Shown piece by piece: positions 44,898 through 53,626 of a stretch of DNA of 64,000 nt; the stretch's first letter is position 1; each line of letters begins with the position of its first letter. The notes under the pieces are model-generated. The model was not told where the DNA came from. It saw nothing but the letters and a program-made list of their open reading frames with translations, and made no database searches. Source of the stretch: an uncultured Methanomassiliicoccus sp. (lineage in GTDB: Archaea > Thermoplasmatota > Thermoplasmata > Methanomassiliicoccales > Methanomassiliicoccaceae); assembly GCA_905203995.1 (NCBI GenBank), contig CAJKXZ010000001.1:124001-188000 (forward strand). The letters run 5' to 3'. The position numbers and the translations under genes are program-made.

Positions 44898-46451
44898 TTA
44901 TGTATATTCGTTTCCTTGTTTAGCTCTCCATTCATCCAGTGGAACTGAGAACTTTTTTTCTATTTCAGCACGATATTCTGGACCATCATTATAGGCACAG
45001 AATGGAATAATTCTTCCGTCAGGCACAACATAGTGAATTACACAACGCTTCACTCTTTCAATATCGTAGTTGTAATTGTCTTGGAAGTGCATGGCGCTGA
45101 CTAGCATCATATTCCATGAGAACTTGGCTAGACCTTCTTTAGTCTCATTGTTGAAGACATTAGTCATCATTTTAATAAATTGCATAGTATTCATACCATC
45201 TGGTATCTTATCCTCAATCATGTGCTTTTTGAGAATCTTTTGTGCTTTGAGGAGAGATAATTTCTTAAAGCTGGCATCCTCTGTCTTTTTGGCTAATTCG
45301 AATAAATCTTCAAACAGTCCTTTAACCTCAATAAAGTCGGTAATCGGAACGACTGTGTTTTCATCCTTAACGAACCAATAAGTGGCTAGTCCACAGTGAG
45401 GGTGGGCTGAGAAGGTTACTTTGTCTTTACCTAAGAAGGCTGAAGCATAGGCAGAGATGGGCACAACACTGGGAACTGGATACCAGTCTTTTTTGTGAGC
45501 GAAACCAGTCTGCTCTTCAATATCTTTGACTAAGTCAGGAATAGTATATCTGCCCTTTTCCCTCTCTTCTTGTTCCATCCTGCCAGCAAAAGCTACTGGC
45601 TGGAAGTTGACACCTCTCACCACATCATTGTTCTTCAGAGCAAACCTGATGATGTCGCCGATCTGGTGATCGTTCATGCCTCTTACTAGGGTCGGCACTA
45701 AAACAACTGAAGGACGTTTGCTTGGTACGTTCCGTATGTTTTCAATTGCCTTTATTTTGACATCTAACATTTTTCTGCCCCGGGATCTCATGTAAATTTC
45801 ATCATCGAGACCGTCAAACTGCAGGTAAATTGTATTTAATCCGGCTTCTGCACATTTTATTGCAAACTCTGGATCAGCAGCTAGTTTGATACCATTGGTG
45901 GCTACCTGAATCTGGGCAAACTTTAGTTCTTTGGCTTTTTTAATGACGTCAAAGAAGCGCGGATAGATGGTTGGTTCCCCACCTGAGAACTGGACTGCTG
46001 TACAGGGAACTGGTTTTTCTGCACGTAGCGTTTCTAGCATTTTGACTACTTCATCATATGATGGTTCATAGACATAACCGGCTTGATTGGCATTGGCAAA
46101 ACAGATTGGACAATTCATGTTACATCTGTTTGTCAGGTCTAAATTAGCTAAAACTGTGTGGCTAGTGTGAAGATTGCATAAACCGCAGTTATCGGGACAG
46201 CTAGTAGCATTCTGAATCTGAGCATTGGATACACCTGTCGTATCATATGCATACTCTTCGGCTTTGAGGTAAAGTTCTACATCAGACCAATAGATGTCTG
46301 TGACTTTACCGTGTTCTGGACATACTTTGTCCATCATTACTTTGCCGTCTGCTTCATAGATAGTTGCAGGTATAATCTTCTTACATTCGGGACACAGAGA
46401 CTTTGTATCTTTTGGAAGTCCCTTTTTGAGTGCACTCTCTTTTGTTATCAT
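44898..46451 (-). CDS. tes: Radical SAM protein, Tes-like tetraether lipid synthase
   Basis: A 517-residue radical SAM enzyme. Start at ATG 46451 (MITKESALKKG) with a GGAGA site; the frame opens upstream without support. N-terminal rubredoxin-like cysteines (CPEC at 20-23, CPEHG at 44), a CPDNCGLC cluster (85-92), then the radical SAM motif CNMNCPIC (110-117) and FSGGEPT. This layout matches the MJ0619-type family, members of which join archaeol tails into tetraethers (Tes). Clustering with ggr and ferredoxin supports a lipid role. A pterin methyltransferase label seen for relatives is the alternative. Confidence 0.8.
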   Translation of the reverse strand: MITKESALKKGLPKDTKSLCPECKKIIPATIYEADGKVMMDKVCPEHGKVTDIYWSDVELYLKAEEYAYDTTGVSNAQIQNATSCPDNCGLCNLHTSHTVLANLDLTNRCNMNCPICFANANQAGYVYEPSYDEVVKMLETLRAEKPVPCTAVQFSGGEPTIYPRFFDVIKKAKELKFAQIQVATNGIKLAADPEFAIKCAEAGLNTIYLQFDGLDDEIYMRSRGRKMLDVKIKAIENIRNVPSKRPSVVLVPTLVRGMNDHQIGDIIRFALKNNDVVRGVNFQPVAFAGRMEQEEREKGRYTIPDLVKDIEEQTGFAHKKDWYPVPSVVPISAYASAFLGKDKVTFSAHPHCGLATYWFVKDENTVVPITDFIEVKGLFEDLFELAKKTEDASFKKLSLLKAQKILKKHMIEDKIPDGMNTMQFIKMMTNVFNNETKEGLAKFSWNMMLVSAMHFQDNYNYDIERVKRCVIHYVVPDGRIIPFCAYNDGPEYRAEIEKKFSVPLDEWRAKQGNEYT

Positions 46452-46486
46452 AACAAGTCTCCAGCAGTTGCTTAAAACGGTTGATA

Positions 46487-46521
46487 AGTATTTAATAGAA
46501 TTGTAGCTGTTATTGCTACAA
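46487..46521. promoter_or_regulatory. Shared trmB/tes promoter with inverted-repeat operator
   Basis: Only 70 bp separate the two divergent starts. AGTATTTAATAG (46487-46498) can serve as TATA box on either strand. A perfect 7-bp inverted repeat with 7-bp spacer, TTGTAGC - TGTTATT - GCTACAA (46501-46521), touches the trmB ATG, in a position to repress trmB and perhaps influence tes-fdx-ggr. Confidence 0.65.
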
Positions 46522-47268
46522 ATGTCTGAACAAAACTTGTTTAAATTCCTTTCTTTAGATCCTATGGAAGTCGACCAGACCAAATCGGAATTATTGTCGC
46601 TATTGGGTAATCTTGGTTTTTCGGAATATGAGGCTAGAGTTTATTTAGCGTTGATTATGCGAACCAGGGCCTCAGCTGAAGAAATAGCTGAAATGGCTGA
46701 AATTCCCCGCACTTCTTCATATAAAGTTCTCAAAAGCCTGATTGCCAAAGGTTATGCAACTGCCAAAGACGGGCGCCCAAAATTATATTATCCAGTCCAT
46801 CCCCGCGATATCCGTGATCGCTTTATTGCGGAATTTAGCAAGTCCTTTGAAAGATTAGAGATGGTTTATGGCTTAATCACCGAAAGAGGCATGCCGCAGA
46901 TTGTTTACACTTTGATCGGAAAACCAAACATAATTGCCAAAATCGGTGAGATGCTGGATTCTACCCAGGAATACTTTCTTATCGCTTCTCCACTGATGGG
47001 GGAAATCTACCGGGCCTGCACCAGCAATTTTTCCAAAGCTATCAAACGCGGTGTGCATATTGTAGTTGTTACCACTCCTGGACCGGAAATTAACCATGCA
47101 TCAGAGGTAATAGTAAAAAGGGGTATCTTGGCAACAGATGTTCTGGCAGATAGCAAGGCGGCGATGTTAGCCTCCAATGATCTTGGTATCTGTGGTTATA
47201 CCGACAATGAATTCATTGTCGGACACATGCAGTCCTTTTTGTTATTATCTTTATTAAAAGAAGATTAA
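46522..47268 (+). CDS. TrmB-family transcriptional regulator
   Basis: A 248-residue regulator. Residues about 17-80 form a winged helix (LLSLLGNLGFSEYEARVYLALI, AEEIAEMAEIPRTSSYKVLKSLIAKGYA), characteristic of the TrmB N-terminus; a short coiled-coil follows; and residues 115-248 are a phospholipase D-like sensor domain. I use ATG 46522 (MSEQNLF); a TTG 9 bp upstream lies inside the operator. It is divergent from the tes-fdx-ggr operon, so control of lipid genes and of itself is likely. The ligand is unknown. Confidence 0.85.
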   Translation: MSEQNLFKFLSLDPMEVDQTKSELLSLLGNLGFSEYEARVYLALIMRTRASAEEIAEMAEIPRTSSYKVLKSLIAKGYATAKDGRPKLYYPVHPRDIRDRFIAEFSKSFERLEMVYGLITERGMPQIVYTLIGKPNIIAKIGEMLDSTQEYFLIASPLMGEIYRACTSNFSKAIKRGVHIVVVTTPGPEINHASEVIVKRGILATDVLADSKAAMLASNDLGICGYTDNEFIVGHMQSFLLLSLLKED

Positions 47269-47296
47269 AGGATGAGTGCTCATCCAATAATCTTTT
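47261..47296. terminator. 34-bp bidirectional terminator palindrome
   Basis: AAGATTA-AA-GGATGAG-TG-CTCATCC-AA-TAATCTT forms a near-continuous palindrome between convergent trmB and serS, flanked by T on both strands. It contains both stop codons (TAA at 47266-47268; TGA on the minus strand at 47280-47282). Confidence 0.75.
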
Positions 47297-48542
47297 GTCC
47301 TTTCATATATGGGCGCAGAACTTCGGGAATTACAATTTTTCCTTCTGCGGTCTGATAGTTTTCCATAATTGCCACCATTGTTCTTGGCAAAGCTAAACCT
47401 GAACCATTTAATGTGTTGATAAATTCGCTTTTAAGATGGGGCTCGGGGCGGTATTTGATCTTGGCTCTGCGTGCCTGGAAGTCTGTAAAGCAGGAGCAGG
47501 ATGAGACTTCCAACCACTGATCAGCAGCCGGTGCGTGAGCTTCTAGATCATATGTCTTAGCAGACGCAAAACCCATGTCGCCAGTACACAACAAAAGTAC
47601 TCTGTAGGGTAATTCAAGCCCCTGCAGTATTGCTTCGGCATTGGCACGTAAAGTCTCCAATCTTTCCATTGAACCTTGCGGCAAGACGAACTCTACGAGT
47701 TCAATTTTATTGAACTGATGAACTCTGATAATTCCGCGGGTATCAGCGTTGCGGCCTGCTTCACGTCTGAATGATGGTAAGTAGGCTGTATAATATCGTG
47801 GAAGATCAGTCTTTTCAAAAATTTCATTTTGATGCATATTGGTGACCGGCACTTCGGCAGTAGGGTTGAGCCAGAGATCATCTCTTTCACACCAGTACAT
47901 ATCATCTTTCATCTTGGGATACTGTCCGGTGCCGATTACTGCTTCTTTATTGACAATTGCCGGTGGAATAATTTCGGTATAACCTTGATCATAATGTACA
48001 TCTAACATGTATTGGATCAAAGCCCGTTCTAAGCGGGCGCCATCTCCCTTCATGATGTAAAAACCGCTACCGGTTATCTTAGCGCCTCTGACAAAATCAA
48101 TAATGTCTAAATCTTCGCCTAACTCGTAATGTTTTTTAGGCTCAAAATCAAAGTGCCGAGGAGTTCCCCATTCCAGCACAACTTTATTGCCACCATAATC
48201 GGCGCCAATCGGCACACTCGGATCAGGAAGATTGGGGATATTGAGAACAACATCTTCTCTTTTTATCTCAAGATTAATTTTAAGCGCATCTAGTTCTTTG
48301 ATTCTTTCAGAAACCTGTCTCATTTCGGCGATAACTTTCTGTTTCTCATCACCTTTCAAGGTGGGAATGCGGCTAGAAGCGTCGTTACGTTCATGCTTTA
48401 GTTTATTGCTCTCATCAACAGCTTTACGCCATTCGCCATCTACTTCTAAAAAGTCATCGAGCAATTTTTCTGAATAGTTGCGATTCTTTAGTGATTCCCT
48501 GATCAGCTCGGGGTTGTTACGAATTAGATCAATGTCTAGCAA
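47280..48542 (-). CDS. serS: Seryl-tRNA synthetase (common type)
   Basis: Class II synthetase, 420 residues. An N-terminal coiled-coil tRNA arm (ESNKLKHERNDASSRIP... EMRQVSERIKELDALKINLE) is followed by the catalytic domain: GSGFYIMKGDGARLERALIQYMLD, TAEVPVTNMH, FRREAGRNADTRGIIRVHQFNKIE (motif 2) and NGSGLALPRTMVAIMENYQ (motif 3). This is the widespread SerRS, not the rare methanogen-specific form. Confidence 0.95.
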   Translation of the reverse strand: MLDIDLIRNNPELIRESLKNRNYSEKLLDDFLEVDGEWRKAVDESNKLKHERNDASSRIPTLKGDEKQKVIAEMRQVSERIKELDALKINLEIKREDVVLNIPNLPDPSVPIGADYGGNKVVLEWGTPRHFDFEPKKHYELGEDLDIIDFVRGAKITGSGFYIMKGDGARLERALIQYMLDVHYDQGYTEIIPPAIVNKEAVIGTGQYPKMKDDMYWCERDDLWLNPTAEVPVTNMHQNEIFEKTDLPRYYTAYLPSFRREAGRNADTRGIIRVHQFNKIELVEFVLPQGSMERLETLRANAEAILQGLELPYRVLLLCTGDMGFASAKTYDLEAHAPAADQWLEVSSCSCFTDFQARRAKIKYRPEPHLKSEFINTLNGSGLALPRTMVAIMENYQTAEGKIVIPEVLRPYMKGQKIIG

Positions 48543-48591
48543 TGCGGTTTCCCCGCACGGCTAATCACCTTGGTATTCAAAAAGTCTTGTA

Positions 48592-48867
48592 TCAGTTTTC
48601 TGCTATTTTGGGATCACAGAGCAGAATTGTAAAACCTCTTGTCTCTACACATTTAACTTCTGCCAGTTTCGCTAGTTCTGAAGCAACATCTCGAATATCC
48701 TCGCCCGCTGCCGGCAGCACTTTAACTTTGATAAGCTTGGATCTTTTGATCTGTGTTTTTATCTCTTCGATGACGCCCTCAGAGACTCCTTCTTTTCCTA
48801 CATGAATAGTTGGACTAATCGTGCTTCCTTGTTTAACCAGCTCTTTTTTACTTAATTTTTCAACCAT
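48592..48867 (-). CDS. YhbY/CRM-domain RNA-binding protein
   Basis: A 91-residue single CRM-domain protein: ELVKQGSTISPTIHVGKEGVSEGVIEEI at the N-terminus and a GxxxxL RNA-contact region (VETRGFTILLCDP) at the end. Members bind ribosomal or other structured RNA during ribosome assembly. Its start follows the RNase P protein stop directly (TAAATG), so the two RNA-processing genes are co-expressed. Confidence 0.88.
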   Translation of the reverse strand: MVEKLSKKELVKQGSTISPTIHVGKEGVSEGVIEEIKTQIKRSKLIKVKVLPAAGEDIRDVASELAKLAEVKCVETRGFTILLCDPKIAEN

Positions 48868-49197
48868 TTAATCACCGTGTTTGTATGCGTATGGTGTTCT
48901 TATAACCTTACCACAAGTTAGACAATGCACGCTTTGATGCTGCGCTTTTAATCTTACTTTGCAGTTCATCCCTGGGACCAGCGGCGATAGGCATCCTTTA
49001 CAATACAAATCTTCTTTGGCAATTTCAGTTTTTGTTTTGTTGCTGATCCGCCTTGCTAGCTGGACATATCTCTTGCTTCTTTCATAATGGCCTTGTCTGG
49101 TTTCATCGACGGCCATCTGCATTAGGCAGTGGATTCGTTCTCGTGCAAGGTGCTTTACCTCTTTATTGGAAATCCTTTTTTTTGCCATATTCATCAT
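48868..49197 (-). CDS. rnp4: RNase P protein component 4 (Rpp21)
   Basis: A 109-residue subunit of archaeal RNase P, which trims tRNA 5' ends. The N-terminal helices (ARERIHCLMQMAVDETRQGHYERSKRYVQLARRIS) and the zinc ribbon YCKGC...VHCLTCG are typical. The start could be any of three close methionines (MMNMAKK). Followed directly by yhbY. Confidence 0.9.
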   Translation of the reverse strand: MMNMAKKRISNKEVKHLARERIHCLMQMAVDETRQGHYERSKRYVQLARRISNKTKTEIAKEDLYCKGCLSPLVPGMNCKVRLKAQHQSVHCLTCGKVIRTPYAYKHGD

Positions 49198-49373
49198 TTT
49201 AACATTTTACGTCTATTAGATGCTTCGCATTAATGCTCATTATGATATTACTTTTATTAAAATAGTAAGCCATATGGTTGACTAGTGGTATGAAAAATGT
49301 ATAAATGATGAATGAATATTGCGAATGCTAGCTGATAAACGGTATTTTATGAATTGATGATGGATGGACAGAC
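49198..49373. other. AT-rich promoter region, no gene seen
   Basis: It lies between divergent rnp4 and the antiporter gene. TATTTTAT and TTATTAAAA boxes are visible (49252-49262, 49342-49350). No RNA gene or ORF is supported. Confidence 0.4.
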
Positions 49374-51290
49374 TTGGACGAGACGATGCTACTAATAAAC
49401 CTTGCATATCTCATGCTTGTAGCTGGAGCTTGTACGCTTATCTTTTCTAAATTGAAACTTCCATCCGTCATTGGTTATCTAGCCGCAGGAATCATCATCG
49501 GTCCCATCTTGGAATTATCCACATCTTCAGAAATGATGTCCATCGTCTCCATCTTTTCTGATCTGGGTATCGTAGTTTTGATGTTTTATATCGGACTAGA
49601 ATTAAACCTTCAGAAACTTAAGAAAGTTGGTAAATATGTGGTAGCGGTCGCTGCCATTCAGCTGCCGTTAGTGGTCATGTTCGGCTATCTTGCCGGAACG
49701 ATGATGGGCTGGAGTTTTACCGCATCCATCTTCTTAGGCGCAGTATTATCGGGATCCAGTACTGCTGTGGTAGCAGCAGTTCTAAAGTCAAACAACATTA
49801 TTGATGAAGAAACAAAAGACGGCATTATTCTGATCACTGTGATGGAAGACATCGGACAGGTCATTATTTTGACGATGGCAACACCACTGTTAACCGGTGG
49901 TTCTCCTGCTCTCGATTCGACTTTATTTTTAGTCTTCAGCATCATCATTTTCATTGGTGTCAGTATAACCTTAGGAGTCTTGTTAATCCCCCGTTTCTTA
50001 AATTGGGTTGGAAAAAAATACAATCCCGAATCATTGTTGATTATTTCTATAGGTCTCTGCTTTGTGATGGCCTTATTCGCTTCATCTATCGGCCTTTCTA
50101 TTGCCATTGGTGCCTTTTTGATGGGGATAATAATCTCTCAATGTGAATATTCAAAAGTGATCATGGCGCGGGTTGAACCCCTAAAAGAGATATTCATGGC
50201 AGTTTTCTTCATTTCTATTGGAATGGAGATCATACCAATGGAGCTCTTTGACAATCTCTTCCTGATCTTCCTGATTGTTGCATTCTTCATCATTTTCAAA
50301 GGATTCTCTGCAACCTTTGCTTGTTATGTTGCCAATCGTCCGCTCAAAACGGCTTTTGTATCTGCAGCAAGCCTCTTAGCTATGGGTGAGTTTGCATTAA
50401 TTATTTCCAAGACTGCTTATGATGCAGGAGCTGTTGAAAGTTGGTTCTACACTTCCGTAATCGGCGCCTGTTTAGTCTCAATGATCCTCCTACCGCCGAT
50501 CTCCAAGAATTCCATTAAGATCTATGATAAGATCTCTCATGCATCGCCTGGCTGGCTGCACAGCTGGTTCAACAAAATTACGGATATCCGCGATGAGATG
50601 TATGCTAGAGCATCATTCTCGCCGGCTTCTAAGAAGATCGCCACCCGTGAAATCCTGATGATTGCGATCGACATCGTAGTAATCGTCGTTGTCGAAATTT
50701 TGTCGTATTACATAACACCCTATCTTGCCGATTATGTATTGCAATCAATATCTGCCGTTTGGGGCAATCTTGTGATGCTCCTCTTCCTGATTTGCAACTT
50801 CATAGTGCTTATTCCGATAACGAGTTCACTGGTGCAAAGTCTGAAGGCACTGTCTAAATTAATGATCGTAGGTGGAACACTCTCCAAAACCTCCAAAACA
50901 AAAGAGATCACACCCTTCCTTGTCTTTGTACAGAATATGAGCACAGTCCTCAGCGTTGCGGTGCTCAATCTTATAATTCTCATTATTGTACCAGTTTCCT
51001 TTGGTACCTGGAACTATTTCATTGGCTTGTTGATCTGTTTGATCCTTGTCGTCGTTTATGTGCTGTATAGTAAAAAGAGCAGCTACAAACGGGCTCGTAT
51101 TGCTATTGTAAATTCTTTAGCCGAACGGCGGTCGATCCGTGTTTATTCTAAGGAAGAGACCTATGTGGCTGATCAAGAAGGATTTGTATCCGATATCGAT
51201 ACTCACGAACATGAGGGCTATGAAGATGGGCCTGATTTCGTGCCCGTTCCCGATCCTCTGCATCCTGAATCTGAATCCAAAAATCAGTAA
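49374..51290 (+). CDS. CPA2-family cation/proton antiporter
   Basis: A 638-residue membrane protein of the KefB/NapA type. About 12 helices in the first 390 residues include LPSVIGYLAAGIIIGP, the conserved DIGVVxxxF-like FSDLGIVVLMFYIGLELN and the ion-site region TVMEDIGQVIILT. Residues 420-560 hold further membrane segments, and a hydrophilic tail ends the protein with many acidic and proline residues. No TrkA-N domain is present. Start is TTG at 49374 or ATG 12 bp later. It exchanges Na+ or K+ for protons. Confidence 0.85.
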   Translation: MDETMLLINLAYLMLVAGACTLIFSKLKLPSVIGYLAAGIIIGPILELSTSSEMMSIVSIFSDLGIVVLMFYIGLELNLQKLKKVGKYVVAVAAIQLPLVVMFGYLAGTMMGWSFTASIFLGAVLSGSSTAVVAAVLKSNNIIDEETKDGIILITVMEDIGQVIILTMATPLLTGGSPALDSTLFLVFSIIIFIGVSITLGVLLIPRFLNWVGKKYNPESLLIISIGLCFVMALFASSIGLSIAIGAFLMGIIISQCEYSKVIMARVEPLKEIFMAVFFISIGMEIIPMELFDNLFLIFLIVAFFIIFKGFSATFACYVANRPLKTAFVSAASLLAMGEFALIISKTAYDAGAVESWFYTSVIGACLVSMILLPPISKNSIKIYDKISHASPGWLHSWFNKITDIRDEMYARASFSPASKKIATREILMIAIDIVVIVVVEILSYYITPYLADYVLQSISAVWGNLVMLLFLICNFIVLIPITSSLVQSLKALSKLMIVGGTLSKTSKTKEITPFLVFVQNMSTVLSVAVLNLIILIIVPVSFGTWNYFIGLLICLILVVVYVLYSKKSSYKRARIAIVNSLAERRSIRVYSKEETYVADQEGFVSDIDTHEHEGYEDGPDFVPVPDPLHPESESKNQ

Positions 51291-51414
51291 CTTGAAATAG
51301 CACCTGGTGAGTGTTTACGCTGGATCACGGCGATTAGTCTGATGTGAACAGACAGAGTTAAATATAACAAGGCTAATGCAACCGAATCTTCAGTTTAATT
51401 TATGGTGATTAGAA
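51291..51414 (+). promoter_or_regulatory. Leader and promoter of rpl10e
   Basis: It includes a hairpin GTCTG-ATGTGAA-CAGAC (51339-51355), which may end the antiporter transcript, and a TTAAATATAAC box (51358-51368) about 50 bp before the L10e ATG. GGTGAT (51404-51409) is a good ribosome-binding site. Confidence 0.5.
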
Positions 51415-51933
51415 ATGGCAAGGAAACCCAATAGAATGTACCGTCAAATCAGGGGACAGGCATATACTCGTAGGGAGTACATGGGAGGAGTGCCTGCTAA
51501 CCGTATCACAACATATAACTTAGGCAATATAACTGGAGACTTTCCCATTGTTATGAACCTAAGAATAAAGGAGCCCTGCCAGATAAGGCACACTGCCTTG
51601 GAAGCCGCTCGTATTGCTGCTAACAGAGCTCTTTCCAAAGGAACAACCTCCGCTTCTTACCATCTCCGTGTTCGTTTATACCCACACATTGTCTTAAGAG
51701 AGCACAAAATGGCAACAGGCGCCGGAGCAGACCGTGTATCTGGTGGAATGCGTAGCGCTTTCGGAAAGTGCGTCGGCACTGCCTGCCGGGTTGACAGCGG
51801 TACGGCGATCATTACTCTGAGAGTTACCCCACAAGCTTTCCAGCTCGGTAAAAATGCTTTGTGGAAAGCCTCAATGAAACTTCCATCTCCATGTCAAATC
51901 GAGATTGAGCAAGGCGCTGAGCTCGTATCCTGA
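51415..51933 (+). CDS. rpl10e: Large-subunit ribosomal protein L10e (uL16)
   Basis: A 172-residue archaeal/eukaryotic form of L16. It starts ARKPNRMYRQIRGQAYTRREYMGG, and has the conserved KMATGAGADRVSGGMRSAFGK region (seen in parts) of the loop near the peptidyl transferase centre. It has a promoter of its own and a GGTGAT site. dph2 follows 30 bp downstream. Confidence 0.97.
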   Translation: MARKPNRMYRQIRGQAYTRREYMGGVPANRITTYNLGNITGDFPIVMNLRIKEPCQIRHTALEAARIAANRALSKGTTSASYHLRVRLYPHIVLREHKMATGAGADRVSGGMRSAFGKCVGTACRVDSGTAIITLRVTPQAFQLGKNALWKASMKLPSPCQIEIEQGAELVS

Positions 51934-51963
51934 GCCAGTTGCTGATCTTTTTTCTCGGGAGGT

Positions 51964-52941
51964 GTGCATCTGGATCTTCGACTCGATGATGTCATCTCCT
52001 GGATAATTTCCAAACAGGCGGCAACAGTAGCTGTGCAGATGCCAGAGGGCTTGAAGATTTATGCCCAAAGCGTAAAAGCTAAGCTAGAAGCCGAGACTGA
52101 TGCACGTTGCATTATCTGTGCAGATCCTTGTTATGGGGCCTGCGATTATGATCTTAATTTTAAACAATATGCTGATGTTTTAGTCCAATTTGGACATGCT
52201 TCCATACCCTCAATGAATGCTTCCTCAGATGTCTTATTCGTTGAAGTTTTTTACAATCTTGATCTTGCTCCTTTGATTGAGCAGGTGTTACCCCGCTTAA
52301 AAACAAAAATTGGTTTAGTCTCTTCAGTGCAGTATGTGCAGCTGCTCCCTGAAATTCAATCTTTCTTAAAAGCTCATAATATCGAGGCAGTTATTGGTAC
52401 GGGAGATGAGCGGGTAATCTTTGGTGGTCAGATTCTAGGCTGCAATATTTCCGCAGCTCTTGCAGTGGACGTGGAGCAGTATCTCTATCTTGGCAGCGGA
52501 AATTTTCACCCCTTGAGTATCGCAATTGAAACCGGCAAAGAGCTGTTAGTTCTGGATCCGCAGATGAATGAAGTGCGGGATCTGACACCGCTTAGAGAAA
52601 AAATTCTTCGCCAGCGTTATGGGGCCATTACCAGGGCGCAAGATGCTAATCATTTTTTAGTGCTGGTATCATCTAAGCCAGGTCAGATAAGAATGGAAAA
52701 GGCACTAACCATCAAAGCTCTTTTAGAGAGCAAAGGAAAAACTGCCGATCTTGTATTGATGGAAAAATTCGATCCAGAATATATCTTGCCTTTCAAAGCT
52801 GATGCTTATGTGTCAACAGCTTGTTCACGGATTGCTGTTGATGATTATTTACGTTACAGCAAGCCAATTTTAACTCCCATTGAATTGGAAATTCTGCTTG
52901 GTGTAAGAAGCTGGGATGATTATCATCTAGATTTTTTCTGA
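51964..52941 (+). CDS. dph2: Diphthamide synthase Dph2
   Basis: It transfers the 3-amino-3-carboxypropyl group of SAM to the histidine of EF-2 through a non-classical 4Fe-4S radical SAM reaction. The 325-residue protein keeps the three cluster cysteines: DPCYGAC (residues 55-60), QILGC (C160) and STACS (C287). The GTG start is likely but the GGGAGGT site sits unusually close to it. Dph5, the next enzyme, is at 19.1 kb. The end overlaps the convergent PAP2 gene by 15 bp. Confidence 0.92.
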   Translation: MHLDLRLDDVISWIISKQAATVAVQMPEGLKIYAQSVKAKLEAETDARCIICADPCYGACDYDLNFKQYADVLVQFGHASIPSMNASSDVLFVEVFYNLDLAPLIEQVLPRLKTKIGLVSSVQYVQLLPEIQSFLKAHNIEAVIGTGDERVIFGGQILGCNISAALAVDVEQYLYLGSGNFHPLSIAIETGKELLVLDPQMNEVRDLTPLREKILRQRYGAITRAQDANHFLVLVSSKPGQIRMEKALTIKALLESKGKTADLVLMEKFDPEYILPFKADAYVSTACSRIAVDDYLRYSKPILTPIELEILLGVRSWDDYHLDFF

Positions 52942-53508
52942 AGGGCAATCAATACTTAGATTGGTTTTTGCCGATGCCGCTTTGAAGAGATAATAGATGA
53001 TCTGGCTGCAGAGGATACCGATTGCTGCACCGACCAGCACATCGGAAAAATAATGGACTCCAACATACATTCTGGAAAAACCCATGAGAACAGCAGCGAT
53101 GACGCTTATCAAACCCCATTTTTTAGGTAACGTCCTGCAAATAATGCCGGCTGCGGCGAAGGCCGAGCAGGTATGTCCTGAAGGGAATGAATTAGGATCT
53201 GCTGCGTGGATTAATGGCTCTAATCCGGCAAGATCAACCCAGGGCCGTGGCCGTTCGATTAATTCTTTTAAAAATTCATTGTTAAGGAGATAACCCAGAA
53301 TCAGGGCGAATAACACCATTATGCCAGCTTTACGGCTTTTAGGGAAGTAAACCATAATCGCGGCAATCAGTAACCACATGAGGCTAGCATTGCCCAATGT
53401 CGTGTAAGCGACCATTAGAGTATCCAGAATAGAACTATGGAGATTTTCTTGTATCCACAATAATATTGAATTGTCCAAAGGTTGTATCATCTCAAACATA
53501 CACGACAT
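52927..53508 (-). CDS. PAP2-family membrane phosphatase
   Basis: A 193-residue protein with about five helices and the three PAP2 motifs: KELIERPRP, PSGHT and SRMYVGVHYFSD. Members dephosphorylate lipid phosphates such as polyprenyl diphosphates, which in archaea could recycle dolichyl carriers. The start may be 9 bp later (MFEMIQ). It stops at TAG, one of only two TAG ends in the window; reading through would add 18 more residues after the TAG position. Confidence 0.87.
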   Translation of the reverse strand: MSCMFEMIQPLDNSILLWIQENLHSSILDTLMVAYTTLGNASLMWLLIAAIMVYFPKSRKAGIMVLFALILGYLLNNEFLKELIERPRPWVDLAGLEPLIHAADPNSFPSGHTCSAFAAAGIICRTLPKKWGLISVIAAVLMGFSRMYVGVHYFSDVLVGAAIGILCSQIIYYLFKAASAKTNLSIDCPSEKI

Positions 53509-53626
53509 CCTCTGTGATTATTGTGGGCTGACTAGTTCTTGATGAATTTAGTAATATAAAAGATTTGAATATTCTCTGATACTTCCTGAGCAAAGCTATT
53601 TGTTTATCATGCTGATTGCAGAGTTC

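Noticed and set aside
46452..46583. N-terminal extension of tes
   Set aside because: It would cover the trmB start and the palindromic operator; ATG 46451 with GGAGA and family alignment is preferred.
49685..50107. 140-aa minus-strand frame within the antiporter gene
   Set aside because: Antisense to conserved membrane helices; typical shadow frame.
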